A stretch of DNA of 64,000 nucleotides, from assembly GCA_003255065.1 (NCBI GenBank), contig QAOA01004257.1, forward strand, positions 57,488 through 121,487. Reading direction: 5' to 3'. The notes below the pieces were generated by a model. That model saw only the letters and a program-made list of their open reading frames with translations. It ran no database searches and had not been told where the DNA came from. Numbering within the stretch: position 1 is the first letter of the stretch; each line of letters starts with the position of its first letter. A program made the translations under genes and the position numbers. Positions 55,095-64,000 of the stretch are shown here, in pieces. The DNA is from Cercis canadensis (taxonomy: Eukaryota > Streptophyta > Magnoliopsida > Fabales > Fabaceae).

Positions 55095-56428
55095 CGAAAT
55101 TTCTAGCTTTTTGTGGCACTGCAATGTTTCAGTTTATAGATGGAGATAGAGCTAGTTACCTCTGACTAGTTAAATCTTTAAGGTCAAGGAAAAGTCAATT
55201 GCTAAAACTAAAACTGCTTCAGGAACGGTCAATTGCTAGTACTTAAGTTGGTGAGGAATAGAGACAGAGATTTATTGTGCATTTAATAAGCCTTTCATGT
55301 TTCAGACCCCCCACAGTTGAAAACGCCGTCTCCCTTTGTCTTTCTCTCTAGTCCCACGCAATATGTTGGTTCCAATCAATTTGAGACTAGTTGTAAAAGT
55401 AAGAGGAGGAAAAAAAGAAGATATTTTTGAGTAAAATACTTTCTCCTCTCCTATCATAATATACACGGCCCTGCTTTCATTTTCAAAATCTATACGGACC
55501 ATTCCTGAACATTGAAAAAATGTACAATTTTAGATCACATTCAAAGAGGGGCAAAATTGATATAAAAGGTTTATAATATCTTCATGGTTGAATTTGATGA
55601 AACAACTGAAGGAGTAAACTTCAAGGTTCGAGCTACTGCCTCCCAATGCAGAAAGAGTGGAGACCATGAAACCCTTTCTCAAACTAGTCTACTTTGTGTT
55701 TACTTGGAAGTTGGAAACTTCAAAATAAGCTGTCTATAATTGACGCAAAGGATGCGGATCCGAGAGGGAACATACATTTAGCTTTTACTTTGTAAAATAT
55801 GTGGTGCACAGTTGTTCTCCGTCTAAATTGAGAATCAAAGATAGACATCACGGAGAGAAATGATATTAAAGTCCTTGTGAAGTTTAGATAGTGCCAGATG
55901 TTGCTGCATGAGCATTACACATTAAGCATATAATCTACACCACCAAGCTTATATTTTGTTCTGATAAATGTCATTCATCATGAGCCCGAAAGTTACAACT
56001 TAGCGAAGAATGGTCCAACGATTGGATTTGGATAGTCTGTGAAGTCAAGCAAGTTTCACACCACATAAAAAGGTACTGCAAATCAATATCTATCATGGTT
56101 TTCTTGTTGCCAGCAAGTCATGGGTGCTGCGCAGATATGGCTTTCTAATGTGTCACCATCGTCCTCGAGACTTCAAAAATGAATAGTAAAAGTTAGAAGA
56201 GAAGGAAAAACAGAGGAAACAGGGGCAAGCAGGGCAGGGCATAGGAAGAGAATGAAAACAGCAGAAGTAACAGAATGGTAATGCAAAATAGAACAGACCA
56301 GAAGCCTAGGACCATCTTATAAAGGAAAGCTCTAGAGGATGATGATAGCTTGGATTAGACGCAATGCTTGTCGAGGAAGGAGGCTTTATGTAGCTTCTGA
56401 GAACCTACAAGAGTTTTCAAACACCATA
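55095..56428. other. Spacer between lectin-kinase copies A and B
   Basis: Upstream region of copy A (a TATAAA-like TCTATAAACT lies at 55131-55140, close to the ATG) and 3' flank of copy B. No open frame with domain character. Confidence 0.5.
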
Positions 56429-58403
56429 TCATCGGGCTTCTATTAAGGTAATGGTCATTTCATTGGTTAAGCGTGTTTGACTTGAGCTGCAATATGCTTC
56501 AGCTGAAACTTTCCTTGGAAAGAAACTAGGCTCTCTAGGCTCGGCCAATTCCATCTCACTCCCCAACATTAGAACCACAGAGGGCATGGTAGGCTTATCT
56601 TCTGGGTAATGTTGCACACACAAGAGACTAACATGTATGCAACGTAATACGTGTGATACAATGCAAGACTCTTCTATGTTTGAGTCGATCAGTTCTAAAG
56701 GTCTTCCCTCTTTCCAAGATATCCATGCCTGAACCAGAAAAGAAGAAAACTGTATGTCACGTTTTCGTATTACTTACCCAAATTAAAGCATTATGTAGCA
56801 TACTTACATGACTAATAAGGGTGTGGCCTTCATGATAAAACTCTCTACTTTTCTTCCCACATATGATTTCAAGTAACAAAATACCAAAGCTGAAGACATC
56901 GAATTTCACTGAAAATAACCCATTAACAACATATTCCGGTGCCATATAGCCACTACAAGATACCATTAGAAGAAATACCATTAACAAAGGTATAAGATAA
57001 ATTATATGAGCCATGGTAGTAATATACTCACTAAGTTCCAACTATTTTATTTGTGTTTCCTTCTGTTTGGTCTCCTCCACAACTTCTAGCTATGCCAAAG
57101 TCTGATATTTTTGGGTTTAGCTTATCATCCAATAAAACATTACTTGCTTTCAAATTTCTATGAATAATTTTTAATCTTGAGTCTTGATGAAGATACATAA
57201 GGCCTCTAGCAATTCCACAAATAATTTGAAAGCGTTTAGACCAATTCAACAATTTACCCTTATTATGATCTGTTACATTCAAAGCAAATAAGTTATTTTG
57301 AGATACAAAAATAGTTAATTTAATCTAGTCTAATCAAAACTTTTCATGGTATTCCTTACCAAAAATGAAGGAGTCTAAGCTACTGTTAGGCATGTATTCA
57401 TAAACCAGCATCTTTTCTTGCCCTTGAATACAACAGCCATGAATCTTTACAAGATTCCGGTGCTGAAGTTCTACAATCAATTTAACTTCATTCTTGAATT
57501 CAATCATTCCTTGCCCAGAGAGTGTTGAAAGCCTCTTTACGGCAATTTCTTGCCCATGTACTAATATTCCCTGCATACTCACATTCATAAGTATCTCTAC
57601 TCACTATAACAATTAGTAATTCTATCATTATTTTTGCTCTGATACTTGAATGTTGAATTACCTTGTATACAGGACCAAAACCACCTTCTCCAATCTTGTC
57701 ACTCATTGAGAAGTTATCAGTGGCAGTAGCAATTATTGACAGATCAAACAACGGGAGATCCAAATCATCTGCATGTCCTCCATCAGTACCTTTAGACTCC
57801 TCTGACCAAATGGAGGAAGAAAAAGGCTTTAGATTTTTTACGAAAATAAGAGGGTAAAATACTTGTTAGATAAGCAAAAAATATAAAGAAAAAGAAAGGG
57901 AAAGCATGCGGTTAACTTCTTCAATTTCTTATGAGCTTGCGGTTAACTGATAAGATTGCGGAGGAATCATTGATTGAGTTGAGGCGATTTGCAACCCAAA
58001 CGATGTTTTGAATTGGGATATTCTTGTACCAAATTCCCAGGTACCGTTTCTTGGAATTTCCTAGACTGAAGAAACCCAGTTCAAAGGTGCCATCTTGGGA
58101 AACTAGGGTCATGCCATCATTNCGGTTAACTGATAAGATTGCGGAGGAATCATTGATTGGGTTGAGGCGATTTGCAACCCAAACGATGTTTTGAATTGGG
58201 ATATTCTTGTACCAAATCCCCAGGTACCGTTTCTTGGAATTTCCTAGACTGAAGAAACCCAGTTCAAAGGTGCCATCTTGGGAAACTAGGGTCATGCCAT
58301 CATTTGTGGATTGCATGTAAGCAATGGAATCAACAGCAATGGAAACTTTGAAACATGTGGCAAGTGTAAACACAACGATGCTCATGAAACAAAGAATTTC
58401 CAT
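56429..58403 (-). pseudogene. G-type lectin S-receptor-like kinase copy B, truncated and catalytically altered
   Basis: Paralogue of copies A and C. The 5' end (58403, MEILCFMSIVVFTL) encodes a signal peptide and the start of the B-lectin domain to ILSVN, then RKLIRN and a TGA at 57923-57921. The rest of the ectodomain, the TM exon and about 2 kb present in copy A are missing. The kinase exons follow at once: 57801-57662, 57570-57360, 57269-57032, 56952-56808, 56728-56429, all open with intact splice sites. The catalytic loop reads HRNLKAS instead of HRDLKAS, so the catalytic base Asp is lost. VKSDVFSF of C is VKFDVFSF here. An N-flanked repeat (57940-58304) doubles part of the lectin segment and is probably an assembly artefact. 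Pseudogene is the best reading. A kinase-only transcript from an internal start is possible, but it would be catalytically dead. Confidence 0.85.
57940..58304. repeat. 182-bp direct duplication around a single N inside copy B (probable unmerged contig overlap)
   Basis: 57940-58121 and 58123-58304 are equal in length and nearly identical (GATTGAGTTG/GATTGGGTTG and AATTCCC/AATCCCC), with an N at 58122. It repeats a partial lectin segment in frame, which no known lectin-kinase architecture needs. The assembly reading is preferred. Confidence 0.85.
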
Positions 58404-59797
58404 CGAATTCCAGCAATTTATAACGCTAATTGATGCCTCCTAATACGTATATGGTGGCTATTAATCTCCTGTTTATTTGGAATACAGTCAAAATGATGAC
58501 GAGGGTACGCAGTCTGCTCATCTTGACTTGCGAAGTTGGTGTTTGATTTTCCGGAAAGCCCACCTTCTGGAAAATATCTTCATTAGTATTTTCTTATTTT
58601 TTTTTATCTGTAGGGTTGAAAAATGAACTTAGCCTAGGAAAAAGGCCAATGACAATTTGTTCAACAATATAAAATACCCATTTTAAATTAATCTTTATAC
58701 ATGTGTTATCCATATTACTTATGCTACTAAATAACTATCCTTCTTTATATTGCATTCAGGTTCTAAGTTTTTTTTTAGTTGCTAAAATTTGAGTCTAATA
58801 AAAAAAAATTCTAAATAAATTCGTCTAAACTTAAATTATATCTAACTATATCACTGTATAATATCGGGAGTGAACCCAAACTATCATCATTCTTTGGGAC
58901 CTTCTTCTTGTGCTATTCCATTCTTTAATGGAGGCAAAATATGAGAAGGCAGACGACTAGATGACATTAAGCTAAAACGGTGAGTTTTTGGATTTCAGGG
59001 GAGAGAAACTGAAGAGGGGGAGGAGGGAGGGAGCTGCTTCTTAATCAAAGGGGAAAAAATCATTAGTCTTTGTTGGCTCTTTTTTATTCATAGTAATCAT
59101 AAAGATATCCAGAAATAGGGTCCAGCTAGCCAAATATGAATCACATGTTTGGATGTTATTCAAAACTACATTCACACTCTGAAAATTCAAGTACTAGTCA
59201 AAGTTGACTATCAATGTGACTTTGTTTATCTTTCCCCTTTTATTTTCTTCTTTTAAATTCTAATCAATTTCTCTTTTTTATGTCTAGAGAAAATTGAAGT
59301 TAATACTTGTGCTACCTCATCTTTAAATGACAAATTCTAATCAATTTCTAGTAACAGGGCAGTTAGTTGGAATGGAGCAATTGAGAGGAGGGTCTCCTTT
59401 GGAGAAGTTCCCACCCCTCCTTCTCCATACAAGTTACTGTATGCTTTAAAACTTCAAATTATTTCATGCATACTTGCAAACTAAACCCTCCAGACTTGTT
59501 CACCAGCTTCAAATATTTGGGAAATTAGAAATAGAGCTGATGATTCTGCTTAAGAGAGAGAGAGAAATAATGGGAAAAGCATAGGAAATCAGTAACAGAA
59601 ACCAAAACAGAACCACAGAACTATGTTGCGAGAAAAACATCAGAGGATGACATGGCTAATATACATTCTATGTTGACCTCTGACGTTGGGTATTATAAAT
59701 AAAGCATTTGCAATTAAGTTAGCAGAAATATGGCAGGGTACTCAGATTTTCAAGGGGCTTCTTAAAAGGTATTGGCCATTTCATATGCTTTACCTTA
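58404..59797. other. Spacer between lectin-kinase copies B and C
   Basis: Upstream region of copy B and 3' flank of copy C, AT-rich with a purine-rich patch near 58995-59040. No gene seen. Confidence 0.55.
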
Positions 59798-62700
59798 TCA
59801 ACGTGCTGCTAATAAGGTAACGGTCATTTCACTTACTGATTCCCTTTCTCCTCCACTTGAGCTGGAATTTGCGTCAAAAGAAATATTATTTTGGAAGAAA
59901 CCAGGCTCTTTAGGGTTGGCTAATTCAATCTCACTCCCCAGCATTAGAACCACAGATGGCATGCTTGGCCTATCCTCTGGATAATGTTGCACACACAAGA
60001 GACTAACATGGATGCAACGTAATATTTTCAATACACTGTTGGCAACTACATGTTCTATGTTTGAGTCAATCAATTCAGAAGCTCTGCCCTCTTTCCACAA
60101 CATCCATGCCTGAACCAGAACAGAAGCATACTGTTAGTCACGTTTCAATATGACCTACATAAATTAGAACTTATCTAACATACTTACATGACCAATAAGG
60201 GTGTGGCCTGCATGATAAAACTCTCTACTTTTCTTCCCACATATGATTTCAAGTAACAAAATACCAAAGCTGAAGACATCGGATTTTACTGAAAATAACC
60301 CATGAACAACATACTCTGGCGCCATATAGCCACTGCAAGATACCATTAGAACAAATATCATTAACAAAGGTATAAGATAAATTATATGAGCTATGGTAGT
60401 AATATACTCACTAAGTTCCAATTACTCTATTTGTGTTTCCTTCTGTTTGGTCTCCTCCACAACTTTTAGCTATGCCAAAGTCTGATATTTTTGGGTTCAA
60501 CTTATCATCCAGTAAAACATTACTTGCTTTCAAATCTCTATGAATAATTCTCAATCTAGAATCCTGATGAAGATACATAACGCCACGAGCAATTCCGCAA
60601 ATAATTTCAAAGCGCTTCGACCAATCTAGCAATTTACTCTTGGTATGATCTGTTCAATTCAAAGCAAATCTGTTACCTAATTTGAATTCTTGATTTTTGA
60701 AATTGAACTTTCTTAAGTTATTTTGTGTCACAAAACCAGTAAGTTAGTCCATTCTAATCTAAGTTTTCTTGACAACTTACCAAAAATGAAGGAGTCTAAG
60801 CTATTGTTAGACATGTATTCATAAACCAGCACCTTTTCTTGTCCCTGAATGCAACATCCAATAAGCTTTACAAGATTTCGGTGCTGAAGCTTTGCAATCA
60901 ATTTAACTTCATTTTTGAACTCAGTAATTCCTTGCCCTGAGAGTGTTGAAAGCCTTTTCACAGCGATTTCTTGCCTATTTACTAATATTCCCTACAAAAT
61001 AATGTCCATAAGTATATGTGCTCTGCATATCATTAGTTTTGCCCAAATACTCAAATATTAAATTACCTTGTATACAGGTCCAAAACCACCTTCTCCGATC
61101 TTGTTTTTCATTGAGAAGTTATCAGTAGCCATAGCAATTATTGAAAGATCAAGCAATGGGAAATCCAAATCATCCACATGTCCTCCTCCATTGCTAGATT
61201 CTGGCTTCTCTGATAAAATGGAGAAAAAAAAAAGCTTCAGATTTGTTACAAACATACAATGGGATATGAAATTAGTCAGCTTAGATAAATATGCATGTTA
61301 AAAAAGAAAAAAATTCAAAAAGGGAAAAGGGAAAAGGAAAAAGGAAGAAAAGAACGAAATATGAAGTCAATTTCTTTAATATCTTACAAGTTATAAAACT
61401 CTGGATCATTTACCCTGTCAGATTCGGATACCATGCTATAAAAGCACTGAACCTAAGACATTTTACTGTTAAGTGAAGATTAAATGATGGTTTTTAACCC
61501 TATAAAGAGCAAAAAAAACTTGAGTAACTGTTCTCGCAAGGGAAGTTTCTTGACAATCAACAAAATTCTATTAATCATTCATCAAGTAAAAATCAGAGTA
61601 AATAAAATCTACCTGTCATGTTTCTTCGGACTTTGTGGATAAATTAGCAACCAAGTAAAAGCATAACCAAACTTGCAACAATGGTGGTGGCAACTATTAT
61701 TGCCAACTTCTTCTTCTTGCGCCCATATTCGGCCCCTTCACGGTTAAAATTGATCAAATAGAAAAAGCCACATTTAAATCAGTTAGGAGTGAACTTGAAT
61801 TTTCAAAGACCCTTGATGAGAAAAGTAATACAAGGATTAATTGGGAAATTTATGTCCTTACCTAATTCTGAAGCAGGCATTTGAATATATAGATCCTGGC
61901 CATTAACTGCAAAATGTCTAATATCAATTAGATCCCCAAACCACATGATACAGCCACTTCCTTTTCCTCTGATATCTGAATTTGTATAAGCCATACATGA
62001 ACAATTATTCAAGCACCTGGCTCTGCATTCCTCCAGACCAATTGTCACATCCACCCAAGTATGCGTAGTATCTGGCACTTTGACACCAACCAATTTCACA
62101 AATCCATCATTGTGCTTGTCTTCACAGCTTAAAGCTTTATTCCGGACACATCCTTGAGACCAATCCGTGGAGTTCCATTTTTGAGGTGACTTAGGCGTAA
62201 ATCCTTTTAAACATTGACACATAGGTATTTCAGTAGTGATACAATTTCCATAGGCTCCACAGAGGCTATAAGTATCACAGTGGTCTTGTGGCAATGATGA
62301 ATAAAGCCTCCAGTTTTCATCACTTCCATCCCATATGTAGCGGCCACGACTATAATCTGTTCCGTTAAGTACTAATGTTGAGATTACAGAATCATCCTTG
62401 AGGCTCCATGAGAAGTACACCTCATCCTTATTGGAGACGAAATTGTAATCAAACATGTTATTGGGATTTAGTTCTGGTGTACCACTAAAACGCAGGCCAT
62501 TCCATGGTCCACATCGGAAGTACTTATCTGTTCCCTTCTTCATATACAACTCAGGGTAGTTATTCATTGCTAAACCCCAAGAAAAGTCTCCTGGAGATGG
62601 ATCTTGTGGACTTTTCCAAGCTGTTAGATTCCTATTCAGTCCTATTCTTAAATCATATCCAAGCTTCATCCCTGGCAGCAATCTATCAGATGGATAGTCA

Positions 62701-63143
62701 AAGCTTTGCCATAAATAGGCTTCTGGGTTTGCTTCTTTCTCATCTCTCACCACAAGATTGCCTGAATCTAAGAGTCGGGCCACTGGATTTTGTGCTTGTT
62801 TCAGTGAACTAGTATACCACACAACGGTATTATTTTGGGTGAGCACAAGATTGCTAGTGCTGTTTACAGCTAAAAGGCCAGAGGAATCATTGATTGGGTT
62901 GAGGCGGTTTGCAACCCAAACTACTGTCTGAATTGGGATATTCTTATACCAAATTCCAAGGTAACGTTTTTTGGAATTTCCAGCACCGAAGAAACCAAGT
63001 TCAAAGGTTCCACTTTTGGAAACCAAGGTCTTGCCATCCCTTAAGGATTGTAACTGAGCAATGGAATCAACTGATATGGAAACTTTGACAAAAAGGATAA
63101 GTATATAAACAAGGATACTCACAAAAGAAAGAATACCCATCAA
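59798..63143 (-). pseudogene. G-type lectin S-receptor-like kinase copy C with stop codon in the transmembrane exon
   Basis: Full exon set (minus): 63143-61862, 61735-61613, 61209-61067, 60991-60781, 60649-60412, 60332-60188, 60109-59798, with correct splice sites and phases. Exon 1 encodes signal peptide, B-lectin, S-locus, EGF-like and PAN regions without interruption. In exon 2 the helix reads LAIIVATTIVASLVMLLLGC and then TAA (61646-61644), where copy A has TAT (Tyr). Translation would give 457 aa: an ectodomain ending at the membrane with no kinase. Ignoring the stop, the frame runs to 817 codons. The kinase exons look sound: Lys in [17 protein letters not shown]; only G-I-A-K replaces G-M-A-R after DFG. 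So the damage seems recent. It could be a pseudogene, a decoy receptor-like protein (short S-receptor forms are known) or an allele. A TATA box is likely at 63230-63239. Confidence 0.85.
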
Positions 63144-64000
63144 ATTTCAGCTTTTTTAGGTTGTTTGCCTACAAGAATGGACACAGCTAAATGCTTTCTA
63201 ATACAGAAATTACCCAAATGGTAAGATAGGTATATATAGTGGCTATTCCGCTCCTGCATTCTCAAAATAGTCAATCAATTAACCAATCAGAATGGATAAA
63301 CCTATTTGGCAATTAGAAAGGGATAAGCTTGCAGAAAATTGGTACCATTTGACCTGTGGAATCTTATGTGGGAATGCCAAGTGAAGTCACTACATTTATG
63401 GTTCCTTAAATAAATCAATCTCGAGACCTTACCTCTACTCCTCCACGGTGGTATCACCAAGCTTTATCAGTTCAAACTGCTTCCACAGATGAAGTAGCAC
63501 AGAACGGTACAGACATTTCTGTGTCCTCTGTCCTCTAATCCTAAATCAAGAAAAATCACAAGGTTAAACTTTTTATAATTTCTGGGCAAAGCTTGCAATT
63601 TGGTGTCGGTGCTATTGCTAGAAAAATTGTCTCAAATCATCATATGTACAAGGAAAGCAACGAGCAAGAGAGAACGCGTGCCCGCGCTTCCCGTTGAAAG
63701 TTGAACATAACAACCAGTTGCGTTTCCCAGTTGGCTCTTTTTTTAGTTTTTTGACACGTGCTTGTTCATCAAAATAACCAGATAAAACAAAAACTTTTTT
63801 GCTAAATGTCCCTTTTTTATGTTTTTTGTACATGTGTTAGTATCCTTTTCAAAGAGAGTCATGCAAATTTGCCTCCACACGAAGCACGTGTTTCCACGTC
63901 TCCCCAAAACTACATTCACACCCTTGCACTGCGGCACGGTTGACTATATGAAGGTGGCCTCGATTACTTTTTTTTTTTTTTTTTTATTTTTTTTTTTCTT
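63144..64000. other. Upstream region of copy C to window edge
   Basis: Contains a likely TATA box for copy C (ACTATATATA on the minus strand, 63230-63239) and, farther left of transcription, a GC-richer patch with two perfect G-boxes (63755-63760 and 63885-63890). The window ends in a T-run. Two overlapping minus-strand frames here (63618-63937) have no domain character. Confidence 0.5.

Noticed and set aside
55620-55690. Possible tRNA B box (AGGTTCGAGC)
   Set aside because: No acceptor stem or cloverleaf could be drawn around it.
56757-57041. N-terminal hydrophobic extension before GYMAPEY in copies B and C
   Set aside because: It is translated intron (57031-56953 and 60411-60333); splice sites on both sides show the real exon starts at TGGCTATATG.
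62504-62812. 102-codon plus-strand ORF
   Set aside because: Antisense shadow of copy C exon 1.

Overview
The window looks like nuclear DNA of a flowering plant, a eudicot and probably a woody rosid. It is AT-rich, most genes carry introns, and the proteins belong to land-plant families. I cannot name the species. Single Ns sit between near-identical direct repeats in at least four places, which points to a scaffolded draft of a heterozygous genome in which overlapping contig ends were not merged.

Layout. (1) 1-3554, plus strand: the 3' part of an FQR1-type NAD(P)H:quinone oxidoreductase, with exon 1 off the left edge, a GC-AG intron and a Tourist-like MITE in that intron. (2) 6949-9193, minus strand: a complete seven-exon atypical bHLH transcription factor of the bHLH112/123 type (459 aa). 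(3) 9.4-20.3 kb: mostly empty AT-rich DNA, with a second Tourist-like MITE and a small GC-richer promoter-like island. (4) 20370-20989, minus: a frameshifted DnaJ-like relic with a zinc ribbon. (5) 21956-26441, plus: a complete four-exon WD40 protein of the WDR25/PRP17 type (427 aa), with a probable antisense LINE fragment in intron 3. (6) 26.4-38 kb: no recognisable gene, but LTR-like debris and G-box-rich patches. (7) 38283-40331, plus: a complete three-exon GH3 auxin-amido synthetase of the GH3.5/GH3.6 type (608 aa), with auxin-response and G-box motifs upstream. (8) 40.3-51.2 kb: no recognisable gene, but simple repeats, an unmerged contig overlap, a four-G-box cluster and a hairpin. (9) 51221-63143, minus: a tandem array of three G-type lectin S-receptor-like kinases.

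In the tandem array only the most downstream copy (51221-55094, 822 aa) reads as intact. The middle copy has lost most of its ectodomain and its transmembrane exon, and its catalytic HRD motif reads HRN. The third has intact kinase exons but an in-frame stop inside the transmembrane helix, so it would encode only an ectodomain with a membrane anchor (457 aa). B and C share nearly identical intron sequence, suggesting a more recent duplication between them.

The genes do not form a pathway. They are ordinary neighbours: redox (FQR1), transcription (bHLH), probable splicing-related WD40, auxin homeostasis (GH3) and cell-surface perception (the lectin kinases). I found no convincing new system. 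The points most worth checking are the decaying receptor-kinase array, the N-flanked duplications, the GC-AG intron and the G-box cluster.
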